This document shows, in pieces, positions 1-8,781 of a stretch of 44,458 nucleotides of DNA. The position numbers were made by a program, and so were the translations under genes. The notes beneath the pieces were generated by a model. It was given only the letters and a program-made list of their open reading frames with translations. It ran no database searches and had not been told where the DNA came from. Origin of the DNA: Planctomycetota bacterium (lineage in GTDB: Bacteria > Planctomycetota > Planctomycetia > Gemmatales > Gemmataceae); assembly GCA_016873095.1 (NCBI GenBank), contig VGYC01000041.1:1-44458 (forward strand), read 5' to 3'. Position 1 is the first letter of the stretch; every line of letters begins with the position of its first letter.

Positions 1-86
1 CGGGTGTCGCGGCGAGATCAGCTTCAGAAACAACCGGAGAAGCATCCATGCCAGCTGCAAGGATACCCCATTCCGAGTAGAAAACG

Positions 87-782
87 CTAGACTGACCTGT
101 GAACGGTTACGTCCTTGTCCTTCTTGGTCTTGTCGCCGATGAGCTTGGTGAATTCTTGCAGGTGAGCCTGGCTTCGTTTCATGTACTCCGGATCGAGATC
201 GACCTGCGGCACGCGCGCCAGCTGCTCTTCGAGGCTCTGCTGCAACGTCCATTTCGACGGCGATAGGGACCAGCGCGGCGTCGCCGTGGCGCGCTTGGCC
301 CTTGGCAGGTCTTCCGCGGCCATCCGTGGTCCCGGCGCTTCCTTGTCCCAGCCACGGGCGTATGGACCAAGCTTCGCCCGGATCGGCGCGCCCGGCGGCT
401 TGACAGCGACCGGTATGTGATATCGCGATGGCTTCACAGTCGCCCGAATCTGCGCCACCTCAAGCGCTGGCGAGCTTGGCACGGATTGCATCGACACGAC
501 CGGCACCGGAACCGGCCTCTGCGCCGTGCCGATTGCCGGTTGCTCCGAGCGGCGGAAGAACATTGGCCCCAGCACAAGCAGAACCGCCATCGCCAGGCAC
601 AGACCCACGGCGACGGGCCAACGCCTCGGTCCATGGCATTCGTCACCAACCAGCCGGTAGCTTCGCGACGGTCCGATCCACAATTCCTGCTTGCAGACCG
701 GGCAGCGCGACACCTTGCCGGCCCGGTGACGGGGCAGGGCAGGCAGGCTCTCGCAGAATCCACAGCGGCTTTGAGCGGACAT
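87..782 (-). CDS. Zinc-ribbon single-pass membrane protein of unknown function
   Basis: The protein has 231 residues. Residues 7-30 carry two CxxC pairs (C7/C10 and C27/C30), spaced like the short zinc ribbons common at the N-terminus of planctomycete membrane proteins. A hydrophobic segment at about 55-76 should be a single transmembrane helix. The remaining roughly 150 residues are Pro/Arg/Lys-rich and have no domain I recognise; the likely topology is zinc ribbon in the cytoplasm and tail outside. The open frame runs much further upstream, but the ATG at 782 puts the ribbon at the N-terminus and avoids overlap with the divergent sigma-factor gene. Divergence from an ECF sigma/anti-sigma pair suggests, but does not show, a role in envelope signalling. 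Function unknown. Confidence 0.7.
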   Translation of the reverse strand: MSAQSRCGFCESLPALPRHRAGKVSRCPVCKQELWIGPSRSYRLVGDECHGPRRWPVAVGLCLAMAVLLVLGPMFFRRSEQPAIGTAQRPVPVPVVSMQSVPSSPALEVAQIRATVKPSRYHIPVAVKPPGAPIRAKLGPYARGWDKEAPGPRMAAEDLPRAKRATATPRWSLSPSKWTLQQSLEEQLARVPQVDLDPEYMKRSQAHLQEFTKLIGDKTKKDKDVTVHRSV

Positions 783-992
783 GAGCGGACCTCCGTGACA
801 GGGGCCACCAAAAACGGGATATGCAACCTCTGGATTGTAACCGGCCAGTCCGGTCCGAAGAAAGGAAAAATCCGCGCTTGTTTGCGTTTCGCGCTCACGT
901 CCTGCCAGGCTGCATCTCACTGCCTGGCAACCACCGGGCGCGAGGGGCAAACAACTTTGACTTGCCCGGCCTACCTGGATTATGATTGAGTA

Positions 993-1649
993 TTGTTGAG
1001 CACCAGGCGGCAAAGCAGCACTTTTTGGAACTATTCCTTGGCCACCGTCGTCCCAGAGATAGAAAAAGACCGGGCCGTGAACGCCGACGACCAGCGGCTG
1101 ATCGCGGAATGCCTGATGGGCAAGACGACGGCGTTTGGCGAGTTGGTGTCGCGCTACCAAAATCGTCTTTTCAACACGGTGTTTCGGCTGCTGGACCATG
1201 CTGAGGATGCCAGGGATGTTGTCCAGGAGTCCTTTCTGAACGCCTATCAGGCCCTGGACAGCTTCAAGGGAGACTCGCTGTTTTTTACCTGGCTGTACCG
1301 CATCGCAGTGAACTCGGCCATCAGCTTCAAGCGAAAGCAGCGGGGGGCACGGCGACTGGGTGTTGCCGACGTGGATCGCGGCGGCCTGGAGCCGCAAGAT
1401 CCATCGGAGATCAGCCAGCCAGACCGCGTCTTGCAGCTGGCCGACGAGGAACGGCGGATTCAGGCGGCGCTTGCCCGGCTGTCTGCGGAGCATCGAGCCG
1501 TGCTGGTGATGAAGGATATCGACGGCATGAAGTACGAAGACATGGCCGAAGTGCTTGAAGTGCCCATCGGCACCATCCGCAGCCGCCTCCATCGTGCCCG
1601 CATGGACCTGCGCAACATCTGGCAGGAGATGTATCCGGAAGGCCAGTAG
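993..1649 (+). CDS. ECF-type RNA polymerase sigma factor
   Basis: This is a sigma-70 family factor of the extracytoplasmic-function class, which directs RNA polymerase to a dedicated promoter set. Region 2 is clear at about residues 48-110 (FGELVSRYQNRLF, then DVVQESFLNAY and TWLYRIAVN). Region 4 is clear at about 155-207, with the helix-turn-helix ending in GTIRSRLHRAR. No region 3 is present, as expected for the class. The start is uncertain: 993 is a TTG, and a GTG at 1077 (residue 29) gives a protein of about 190 residues, nearer the usual ECF length, beginning at NADDQRL. Neither has a convincing ribosome-binding site. The next gene, 51 bases downstream on the same strand, looks like its anti-sigma partner. 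Confidence 0.93.
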   Translation: MLSTRRQSSTFWNYSLATVVPEIEKDRAVNADDQRLIAECLMGKTTAFGELVSRYQNRLFNTVFRLLDHAEDARDVVQESFLNAYQALDSFKGDSLFFTWLYRIAVNSAISFKRKQRGARRLGVADVDRGGLEPQDPSEISQPDRVLQLADEERRIQAALARLSAEHRAVLVMKDIDGMKYEDMAEVLEVPIGTIRSRLHRARMDLRNIWQEMYPEGQ

Positions 1650-1700
1650 CCCGTTGTGCACTGTTGATTCGCCCGTTGTGACCTGGAAGCTCGGAAGCGT

Positions 1701-2669
1701 ATGCTATCAGATCGTCACTGCCAGCTGTTGACCGCGTTCGTGGATGGCCGCCTCGGTCAGCGCCATCACGAGGAAGTTCAGCGTTTGCTGGAGCAATCGG
1801 CTCACGCTCGCTCCTTGCTGCAGCAGTTGCAGGAAGATAGCCAGCGCTTGCAAGAGCTTCCCAAGCTAGCGCTCGAGCCGGAATTCGCCGCCGAGGTCGT
1901 CAGCCGGATCGATGCCGCACAACCACACACAGTGCCAGTGTCCGCGAGTCGCGTGCCGCGCTCGCTTCCAGGCTGGGTGGGTCTGGCGGTGGCCGCCTCG
2001 CTGCTCCTCGCGGTGACTGCAACCTCTTACCTCTATTACTCCGTCCGGAACCGTCCGGAACCGGAGCACACTTTGGGGCTGGCCGATTTCGATCGCGCCG
2101 CGTTTCAGGAGCGCGTCGCCATCGAAGCCAGAAAGAACAAGGGCGTCCAGCTGGATTTGACCTATCAGGACGGTCCAGAAGCAGTGAAACGCCTGCGCCA
2201 GGCTTTTGAGCACAACGGCATCAAGCTGTTGCCAGGTCCGGTGGACGGCAACGGTGAGTTGCTGGTTTTCGCCGAAAACATCAACGCCGACGAACTGGGC
2301 GGCATCGTCGCGCAGCTTTCCGCTGAGGAGAGAAAATCGCACCAGTTCGACCTGCCGCAGATTCAGCCTTTCAGCGCCCAGGAGCATCGCCAGGTAGCCC
2401 GCTCGCTGGGCTTGAGATCGCTCGAGAACGAAGATGACTTGTTCAAGAACATCCTCCCGGCGCCGGCGAAGGACAAGCAGTCAACACCCAAAAAACCGCC
2501 GACGCCTGCGCCTGCCGTGAAGGATCGCGTGGCCATCGTCCTCGCCAGCGGGGCAGTGCAGGGGGGGCAGGGCACCTCCGCCGCCGTCCGTGATTTCCTC
2601 GCCAACCGAACCGCCGCCCGCCCCGGCACCTTCCGTGTCGTCCTGGTATTGCGACCCGCCAGCGCTTGA
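1701..2669 (+). CDS. Putative membrane anti-sigma factor
   Basis: The protein has 322 residues. The N-terminal part (about 8-50) resembles the helical anti-sigma domain, with the LTAFVDGRL opening followed by two helices, but lacks the HxxxCxxC zinc motif of ZAS-type anti-sigma factors. One transmembrane helix lies at about 91-113, and an exported domain of about 200 residues follows, ending in a Pro/Lys-rich linker and a short basic tail. In ECF pairs such a protein holds the sigma factor at the membrane until a signal arrives. The assignment rests mainly on position immediately after the sigma gene plus topology. The exported domain is not a family I recognise. A GGAAG sequence lies just upstream of the ATG. 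Confidence 0.72.
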   Translation: MLSDRHCQLLTAFVDGRLGQRHHEEVQRLLEQSAHARSLLQQLQEDSQRLQELPKLALEPEFAAEVVSRIDAAQPHTVPVSASRVPRSLPGWVGLAVAASLLLAVTATSYLYYSVRNRPEPEHTLGLADFDRAAFQERVAIEARKNKGVQLDLTYQDGPEAVKRLRQAFEHNGIKLLPGPVDGNGELLVFAENINADELGGIVAQLSAEERKSHQFDLPQIQPFSAQEHRQVARSLGLRSLENEDDLFKNILPAPAKDKQSTPKKPPTPAPAVKDRVAIVLASGAVQGGQGTSAAVRDFLANRTAARPGTFRVVLVLRPASA

Positions 2670-2752
2670 TGAACGTCAAGTTCCGCAGTCGGGTTTCATC
2701 TTGAAACTCGCGAGCCTGGAACACCTGGAACTCGAAGCGTATTGAAGCAGTC

Positions 2753-2810
2753 AAAGCACGGTCTCTTCGCACCTTCTGGGGGGAATGGTCGGGGAGCCGT
2801 GCTTTTTTTT
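2753..2810 (+). terminator. Rho-independent terminator after the sigma/anti-sigma operon
   Basis: AAAGCACGG (2753-2761), one bulged T, then CTC pairs with GAG followed by CCGTGCTTT (2794-2805). The stem has about 12 base pairs and a 28-base loop, and the descending arm runs into eight T residues (2803-2810). It lies 84 bases after the anti-sigma stop codon, in a gap with no other gene end. Confidence 0.75.
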
Positions 2811-3020
2811 GTGCCCCTCCGGCAACGAATTCGCCGGGGACACACCATCGGCACAACCATTGCAATGTCGGCGACTTGCGGCGCGGCGGCGCAGTCTCTC
2901 ATTTCCCCTGCGTGCGGCATTTTAGATTGCGTTGCGCTTACGAGTTTTACACACCCACACGCGTCCCTTGGCCGCTTCAACCCAGACCTCACTGAGAAGT
3001 TACGCCGCTGCAAGTTGCAC

Positions 3021-3064
3021 ATTCGTTGCCGGGGTGCTGAGAGGGGGGTGGCAACGCAACGAAT
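3021..3064. repeat. Perfect 9-base inverted repeat upstream of the VIT-VWA gene
   Basis: ATTCGTTGC at 3021-3029 is the exact reverse complement of GCAACGAAT at 3056-3064. A second possible pairing, GTTGCC (3025-3030) with GGCAAC (3050-3055), overlaps it. The element ends about 108 bases before the likely start codon at 3173, so it could be an operator or a leader hairpin. Confidence 0.45.
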
Positions 3065-3172
3065 ATGATGCGGCGCTACTCGCTGTCTCCAGATTCAATC
3101 CAAATCGATTCCCTTGCCGTCTTATACATGAAGTCACGGACAGAAGCGTTCCCTTATCGAACGGGGTGCATC

Positions 3173-5566
3173 ATGCGGCGTTTCCTGGCAGTCCTGATCG
3201 TGGCGTTGACAGGGGCGGAGTCGGCACAGGCGCGCGGCATCCTCATCCCGACGGAAAAGACGCTGCCGCCGCTGGCGATGCTCAACCACAAAGTGGATAT
3301 CGCCATCGAGGACCAGGTGGCGATCACCCGCGTCGAGCAGACGTTTCGCAACCACACCGACCGGCAACTGGAAGCAACCTACATCTTCCCGGTCCCCAAG
3401 GGCGCCACCGTCCGCAAGCTGACGATGTGGATCGACGGCAAGGAAACGCCTGGCGAGTTGGTGGAAGCGGCCAAGGCCCGCGCGATTTACACATCCATCG
3501 TGCAGCGCAGCCAGGATCCAGCCTTGCTGGAAAGCATGGGTAACGACCTGTTCCGTCTCCGCGTCTTCCCCATCCTGCCCAGGAGCGACCAGAAGATCTC
3601 GATCAGCTACACCTCGGTAGCGGACAAGGACAACGGCGTCATCGAGTACATCTATCCCTTGAAGCACGATAGCAAGGCCATCAGCACGCTGGAGAAGTTC
3701 TCGATCAAGGTCGACCTCAGGTCGCAACTGTCGTTGCAAAACATCTACAGCCCGAGCCATGCGATCACGATGCAGCGGCCGAACGACAAGCATGCTGTCA
3801 TCACCTTCGAGAAGGACGCCGCCGTCCTCGACCGCGACTTCCAGCTCTTCTACACGGCCGGCGCGAAGGATGTCGGCCTCACGTCGCTGGTCCATCGGCC
3901 CACGGAAAGCAACCCCGGTTACTTCATGCTGCTGGTGTCGCCGCGGGCGGAGCTGTCGAAATCGCAGCAAGTGCCGCGCGACATGATCTTCGTTCTCGAT
4001 ACCTCCGGCAGCATGCGCGGCAAGCGCATGACGCAGGCCCGTGGCGCGTTGAAGTACTGCCTGAGCAACCTCAATCCGCAGGATGGCTTCGCGGTCATCA
4101 ACTTCGCCACCACGGTCAACCGCTACACCGAGAAGCTCTTGATTGCGAGCAGCGACAACATCGGCGAGGCGCAGAAATGGGTGGATGCCCTGGAAGCGAC
4201 CGGCGGCACGGCCATCCAGGACGCACTGCTGTCGGCGCTGGAGTTGCGGCCAAGCGAAAATGGCCGGACCTTCACCATCGTCTTCTTCACCGACGGGCGG
4301 GCCACCATTGGCGAGACCAACGAGGCCAACATCTTGAAGAACGTGCTGGCCAAGAACTCGGCCAACACACGCATCTTCACCTTTGGCGTTGGCGACGATG
4401 TCAATGCGTCCATGCTCGATCAGCTTGCCGAACAGAGCCGGGCGATCAGTTCCTATGTCCGCGAAGCCGAGGACATCGAATCCAAGGTGTCGGCTCTGTA
4501 CGGCAAGATCAGCAACCCGGTGTTGACCGGCCTCAAGCTCAGCGTCGATCCGAGCGTGAAGATATCCGAGGTGTATCCGCCCGAGTTGCCGGACCTTTTC
4601 CACGGCACGCAGCTCGTGATCATGGGCCGTTACACCGGCAAGGATAAGGTCAAGGTGAAGCTCACAGGCAATGTCGGCAAGGCGGCGAGGGAATTCGTCT
4701 ACGAAGTTGCGTTCGCGGACAAGACTCCAGAAGACAAGCCGTTTGTCGAGGACCTCTGGGCCCGTCGCAAGGTCGGCTTCCTGCTCGAGCAAATTCGCCG
4801 CAACGGCGAGAAGAAGGAACTGGTCGAGGAAGTCGTCACGCTGGCGAAGCGCTACGGCATCACCACGCCGTACACCAGTTACCTGATCGTGCCGGACAGT
4901 GCGACGCCGATTGCCGGCGGCATTCGCCGGCCCGTCGATCCGGCGGCACCGCCGGCGTTCTTGCGCGGTGGCGACAAGGATGGCAAGAAACTGGAGGAAG
5001 TCGCACGCCGCCTCGGTCAAGGCAAGGGCAAGGCAGGGCCGGGAGGCGCGGGCGGGATCGCAGGCGAGCGCGGCGAGTTCCAGGATGAACGTCTCAAGCG
5101 CGAGGCCGACGAGCCTGCCTCCGCGCCTGCCGCGAAAGCGGCTCTCGAATCGAAGAAGGCGCTCGACAAGGCTAAGATGCTCTTCGATCGCCGTGATTTC
5201 GACGGCGTGCAGACCGGCAAGCTCGGCGTTGATCTCTCCGTTCGCATGAATGAACTGCGCAATCAGACGCGCACGGTCCGCACTGCCACCCGGCTGGCCA
5301 ACGGGCGGAATTGCCTGGAGGTCGGCGGCGTATGGATCGACGACGGCTTCAATCCGAAGATGAAGATCGTTGCGGTCAAGGCCATGAGCAAGGCTTACTT
5401 CCGCATCCTGGAGTTGCAGCCACGCATGCGCGAGGTGCTGAGCCTCGGCAACTACGTGATCTGGGTCGCACCCAGCGGCACGGCCCTGATCATCGACCTC
5501 AACAGCGGCCGCGAGGAGATGCCCGACGCCGACATCGACCGGGTGTTCACGCGGGCAAAGGAATAG
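3173..5566 (+). CDS. Secreted VIT and von Willebrand factor A domain protein
   Basis: The 797-residue protein starts with a signal peptide (residues 1-21, ending SAQA). A VIT domain (inter-alpha-trypsin type) spans about 25-150 and includes the typical GELVEAAKARAIYTSIVQR and DPALLE stretches. A VWA domain follows at about 268-440, with an intact MIDAS metal site, DTSGSM, at D276, and TDGRA in the expected place. After it come a conserved beta-rich region, a Gly/Lys/Ala-rich low-complexity linker (about 620-680) and a C-terminal domain of unknown type. VIT-VWA proteins usually bind other proteins at or outside the cell surface. The frame is open from 3065, but the ATG at 3173 gives the signal peptide and has GGGGTG just upstream. 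There is no sortase signal. Confidence 0.9.
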   Translation: MRRFLAVLIVALTGAESAQARGILIPTEKTLPPLAMLNHKVDIAIEDQVAITRVEQTFRNHTDRQLEATYIFPVPKGATVRKLTMWIDGKETPGELVEAAKARAIYTSIVQRSQDPALLESMGNDLFRLRVFPILPRSDQKISISYTSVADKDNGVIEYIYPLKHDSKAISTLEKFSIKVDLRSQLSLQNIYSPSHAITMQRPNDKHAVITFEKDAAVLDRDFQLFYTAGAKDVGLTSLVHRPTESNPGYFMLLVSPRAELSKSQQVPRDMIFVLDTSGSMRGKRMTQARGALKYCLSNLNPQDGFAVINFATTVNRYTEKLLIASSDNIGEAQKWVDALEATGGTAIQDALLSALELRPSENGRTFTIVFFTDGRATIGETNEANILKNVLAKNSANTRIFTFGVGDDVNASMLDQLAEQSRAISSYVREAEDIESKVSALYGKISNPVLTGLKLSVDPSVKISEVYPPELPDLFHGTQLVIMGRYTGKDKVKVKLTGNVGKAAREFVYEVAFADKTPEDKPFVEDLWARRKVGFLLEQIRRNGEKKELVEEVVTLAKRYGITTPYTSYLIVPDSATPIAGGIRRPVDPAAPPAFLRGGDKDGKKLEEVARRLGQGKGKAGPGGAGGIAGERGEFQDERLKREADEPASAPAAKAALESKKALDKAKMLFDRRDFDGVQTGKLGVDLSVRMNELRNQTRTVRTATRLANGRNCLEVGGVWIDDGFNPKMKIVAVKAMSKAYFRILELQPRMREVLSLGNYVIWVAPSGTALIIDLNSGREEMPDADIDRVFTRAKE

Positions 5567-5575
5567 CGGTCCGGG

Positions 5576-6625
5576 TTACGTTTCGCGTTCACAGGCGACG
5601 GTCTTCGACTCCAGCTTGCGAGCGCGAAACGTGAACAAGGAATCCAGCAACTGGAGCCAGCGCGCGGCGCCTAGCTCAACTGAATACTCACGCTCGACGC
5701 GACGCCGGCCTGCCTCGCCCATGCGCCGGCGCAAAACAGGATCGTTCATCAGCGTCCTGATGGCGCTGCACCATTCGTCGGCGGTCGAGGCGTGCAAGCC
5801 TGTTTGTCCGTGCTTCACCATGTCCGCTTGCACACCGACGGGATTGGCAACCACCGGCAAGCCTGCAGCCATGTATTGCAGCACCTTCAAGCCGCACTTG
5901 CCGCGACTCCAGCCATCGTCGGGCAGCCAGCTCACGCCGATGTCGGAGGTCGCCAATTCGCGGGCTTCATCCTCTTCCGTCCAGGGACATTCAATGATGG
6001 ACAGTCGTCGAAGCTGTGGAAAGCGGTCGCAGATAATCTTCATGCTGAGCCCCGGACACTGTTCGCCGATGGTCTCGAACAGATTTCGACTCAGCTCGAG
6101 CCCTTTGAGCGTGCTCGAACAACCGATCCACGCTAGCTGCACGCCTTTTCCGGAGCGCTCGTGCTCCGCCACGAGATAACGATCGGGGTCAACAAGTGAA
6201 GGGATGACATGAATGCGTTCGGCCCCGGTCCAGCGCCGAGCTTCGGCGGCGAGGAAGTCGTTGCCGGCCACGACGGCATCAGCCGTCTTGACGGTGGCCG
6301 CGAATCGTGCATGCCGACGGGAGTTGATCGGCCCCTTGCGTGCGTACGAATCGCGCTGATACACCGCGTCGTCGAAGTCGAAAATGAGCAAGCGAGAGGC
6401 GCGGTGCAGTTGATAGAGTTGCCAGCTCGTCAGCAGCCGGCGCTGCACGATGACGGCGTCCGTTTCGCCGATGAGCCTTTCAAGACGCAGCCGGGACCAG
6501 TATGATCGCGGCCAGGGACACAGCGCCAGCTGATGGCCGGCGCGCTCGAAGTAGGGCCGATAGGCTTGAATGCGATAGCGGCAACAAACGTGATCGACAG
6601 CATCGACTAGCGCGGTGATGTGCAC
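5576..6625 (-). CDS. GT4-type glycosyltransferase
   Basis: The 349-residue protein has the two-Rossmann layout of GT-B family 4 enzymes, which transfer a sugar from a nucleotide donor. Visible features are the N-terminal strand MHITALVDAVDHVCCRYR, an acceptor-side IFDFDDAVYQ, and the donor-side GKCGLKVLQYMAAGLPVVANPVG (about residues 253-275). The frame is open further upstream (TTG at 6694, ATG at 6664), but the GTG at 6625 is preceded by a near-perfect ribosome-binding site, AAGGAGG, so I take it as the start. The last 19 codons run through a GTTTCGCG/CGCGAAAC palindrome, so the tail (RARKLESKTVACERET) may be repeat-derived. The gene converges on the VIT-VWA gene with 9 bases between stops. 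Sugar specificity cannot be read. Confidence 0.85.
   Translation of the reverse strand: MHITALVDAVDHVCCRYRIQAYRPYFERAGHQLALCPWPRSYWSRLRLERLIGETDAVIVQRRLLTSWQLYQLHRASRLLIFDFDDAVYQRDSYARKGPINSRRHARFAATVKTADAVVAGNDFLAAEARRWTGAERIHVIPSLVDPDRYLVAEHERSGKGVQLAWIGCSSTLKGLELSRNLFETIGEQCPGLSMKIICDRFPQLRRLSIIECPWTEEDEARELATSDIGVSWLPDDGWSRGKCGLKVLQYMAAGLPVVANPVGVQADMVKHGQTGLHASTADEWCSAIRTLMNDPVLRRRMGEAGRRRVEREYSVELGAARWLQLLDSLFTFRARKLESKTVACERET
5578..5632. repeat. GTTTCGCG/CGCGAAAC palindromic element between convergent genes
   Basis: ACGTTTCGCG (5578-5587) is the exact reverse complement of CGCGAAACGT (5623-5632), with a 35-base loop. It lies at the meeting point of two convergent genes, inside the last codons of the minus-strand gene. 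It may act as a two-way terminator. Related palindromes occur at 25750 and 29558. Confidence 0.55.
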
Positions 6626-6789
6626 GATGGTCCTCCTTGACCCGGCAATATCTTCGTCAAGCATCGGGAAACCGATCGGCAGAGAGTAACACAATCATTT
6701 GAAAACGGGCAAGGACTTTTTCGTGTTGACGCGGCCGACGAGCCTTGATAGGCCAGACCATGCTCAGTTAGGCAATCAGGAGACCTCTC

Positions 6790-7665
6790 ATGGAGTCCTG
6801 GCACTACAATCGACGAAACTTCCTGCGCGGCGTTGGTGCGCTCATGGCGGGCGGCCTGGCCGGGGCAGGGCAGGGGGCCGACAAGAACAAGGATCGCGAT
6901 CCGTTCGGCGGTTTCACTGTCGGCGTGCAGAGCTACAGCTTCCGCAACTTCAAGCTCGAGCAAGCACTGCAGCGCACCCAGAAGCTGGGTTTGCGTTCCG
7001 TCGAGTTCTTCAGCGGGCACGTCAATCCGCGCAGCACAGAAGCCCAGATTCGCGCGGTCAAGAACCTGTGCCGCGACCACAACATCACACCGATTGCATT
7101 CGGGGTCGAGCGTTTCACAAAGGACCATGCCGCGAACCGGCGGCTATTCGAGTTTGCCCGCAATCTCGGTGTGCGCTTTCTGTCGGCCGACCCCGACCCG
7201 GACAGCTTCGACAGCCTCGACCGGCTCGTGGACGAGTTCAAGATCGGCATTGCGATTCATCCCCACGGGCCGGCCGGCAAGGCGCTGCATCGCTGGTACT
7301 CGGCAGAGGTCATCATGAAGGCGGTCGCGAAGCATCATCGGCTGATCGGCTCATGCCTGGACACGGGACATCTGATCCGGTCGGCGCAAGAGCCTTTCAA
7401 TCGCAAGCTCGATCCCGCCGCCCAGGTGCGCGTGATGGGGGCACGCAACTTCGGCCTGCATCTGAAAGACCACGACAACAAGAAGCGGACCGACGTGATC
7501 TATGGCCGCGGCGCCCTGGATGTGCTGTCCGTGCTGCGTGCCTTGCGCGACGTCAAGTTCACCGGCTATATCAGCATCGAGTACGAAGCCAACCCGGATA
7601 ACCCGAGCCCTGACATTGAAGCGTGCCTCAAGATACTGCGCGACGCAGTGCGAAAGCTCGGATAA
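6790..7665 (+). CDS. Tat-exported sugar phosphate isomerase/epimerase-like protein
   Basis: The protein has 291 residues. The N-terminus carries a twin-arginine motif (RRNFLRG at about 8-14) and a hydrophobic stretch, so it should be exported folded. The rest fits the xylose-isomerase-like TIM barrel (AP_endonuc_2 clan): VGVQSYSFRNF near the start, LRSVEFFSGH with a candidate metal-binding Glu, GSCLDTGHL, LHLKDHD, and ISIEYE near the end. Members isomerise or epimerise sugars, often with a divalent metal, but the substrate is unknown. The ATG has CAGGAGA upstream. It is divergent from the glycosyltransferase. Planctomycetes carry many such exported paralogues, usually tied to polysaccharide catabolism. 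Confidence 0.87.
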   Translation: MESWHYNRRNFLRGVGALMAGGLAGAGQGADKNKDRDPFGGFTVGVQSYSFRNFKLEQALQRTQKLGLRSVEFFSGHVNPRSTEAQIRAVKNLCRDHNITPIAFGVERFTKDHAANRRLFEFARNLGVRFLSADPDPDSFDSLDRLVDEFKIGIAIHPHGPAGKALHRWYSAEVIMKAVAKHHRLIGSCLDTGHLIRSAQEPFNRKLDPAAQVRVMGARNFGLHLKDHDNKKRTDVIYGRGALDVLSVLRALRDVKFTGYISIEYEANPDNPSPDIEACLKILRDAVRKLG

Positions 7666-7800
7666 CGGCACACAGAGAACGTGGCTATACGCTGCCAGCG
7701 TTAGCCGAAGCGGCAATCGCCAGGCGCAACAAGCATGCGTGCGGGAGTTCGTTCGACACGCTGGCAGCGTGTCGTTGCGACGCGCACGCGGAACGGCAAC

Positions 7801-8730
7801 ATGAGTCCCGAACAAATCGCCGAACTGCGACAGAAGCACTACAACGCCACGGTGGCATCCATTCGCTGGGTGAACCCCGATCTGTACGCCATCCGTGTTC
7901 GCCCCGACTACCGTATTCCCATTCACAAGCCGGGCCAGTACTCGACGCTGGGGCTGGGCCACTGGGAACCGCGCGTGCCCGACTGTCAGGAAGAGCATCC
8001 AAAGCCAGGCGACGAAGTGAAACTCATTCGCCGGGCGTACTCCATCAGCTGCCCGATCCTGGATGACGCCGGCAAGTTGCTGGACGTGACAGGAACCGAC
8101 TGGCTGGAGTTCTATATCGTACTGGTGCGCCGCTCGGAGAAAGGCCCACCGGCCTTGACGCCGCGATTGTTCGCGCTCAAGGAAGGCGACCGGCTGTTCC
8201 TGGGCGAAAAGATCGCCGGACACTACAACCTCGATCCGGTGCAGCCAGGCGACACCGTGCTGTTTCTGTCGACAGGCACTGGCGAGGCGCCGCACAACTA
8301 CATGACCTGGCAACTCCTCTCCCGCGGGCACACCGGGAAGATCCTTGCAGCGTGTTGCGTTCGCTATCGGCAAGACCTGGGCTACCTGCCGACCCATGAC
8401 GAGCTCATGCGCCGGTACCCGCATTACAAGTATCTGCGGCTGACGACACGCGAACCGGAGAACCTCAACCAGAAGGTTTACATCCAGGACCTCATCAGCA
8501 GCGGGCAACTGGCATCGATCCTCGGCAAGCCGCTTGATCCGGACCATACCCACGTCTACCTGTGCGGCAATCCGAAGATGATCGGCGTTCCCAGCATCGA
8601 CAAGGCCACCGAAGAGGTAGTGTATCCCGAACCGCTGGGCGTCGTTGAAATCCTCGAAAAGAGCGGTTTCAAGCGGGACGCTCCGGCGGTAAAATTCAAG
8701 GGCAACATCCATTTCGAGGAATACTGGTAA
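7801..8730 (+). CDS. Ferredoxin-NADP+ reductase-like flavoprotein
   Basis: The 309-residue protein has the two-domain FNR fold. The FAD domain contains IPIHKPGQYSTLGLG and RRAYSISCPI, the latter matching the RxYS flavin-binding signature. The NADP domain contains LSTGTGEAPHNYM (matching the GTGxAP motif) and HVYLCGNPKMIG near the C-terminus. Such enzymes move electrons between NADPH and ferredoxin or flavodoxin. The frame is open from 7735, but the ATG at 7801 starts the protein just before the family region. The P450 at 38873 would need such a partner, but the 31-kb distance gives no real link. Confidence 0.88.
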   Translation: MSPEQIAELRQKHYNATVASIRWVNPDLYAIRVRPDYRIPIHKPGQYSTLGLGHWEPRVPDCQEEHPKPGDEVKLIRRAYSISCPILDDAGKLLDVTGTDWLEFYIVLVRRSEKGPPALTPRLFALKEGDRLFLGEKIAGHYNLDPVQPGDTVLFLSTGTGEAPHNYMTWQLLSRGHTGKILAACCVRYRQDLGYLPTHDELMRRYPHYKYLRLTTREPENLNQKVYIQDLISSGQLASILGKPLDPDHTHVYLCGNPKMIGVPSIDKATEEVVYPEPLGVVEILEKSGFKRDAPAVKFKGNIHFEEYW

Positions 8731-8781
8731 CAGTTCCTCCGCAGGAAGTCCTTTCGGTAACTGGCCCTCTGGTAACGGAAC

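Larger units (their letters stand above)
2670..3172. other. 503-base intergenic region with terminator and inverted repeats
   Basis: No open frame here looks like a gene. The stretch holds a strong terminator (2753-2810), then GC-rich sequence with a TAGATT hexamer at 2923-2928 that could be a promoter -10 element but lacks a good -35. Near the next gene there is a short palindrome (TGCAA G TTGCA, 3009-3019) and a perfect 9-base inverted repeat (3021-3029 with 3056-3064). The promoter of the VIT-VWA gene at 3173 presumably lies here. Confidence 0.5.

Noticed and set aside
87-1661. Long 524-codon open frame on the minus strand.
   Set aside because: Only the part from 782 down has protein features (zinc ribbon, helix); the rest is the antisense shadow of the sigma factor.
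3134-5020. Long open frame (628 codons) antisense to the VIT-VWA gene.
   Set aside because: Low-complexity Arg/Asp/Leu composition without domains, typical of shadow frames in high-GC DNA; the plus-strand gene has clear domains.
7801-8730. The reductase as redox partner of the P450 at 38873.
   Set aside because: The genes are about 31 kb apart with no ferredoxin gene near either, so nothing in the sequence links them.
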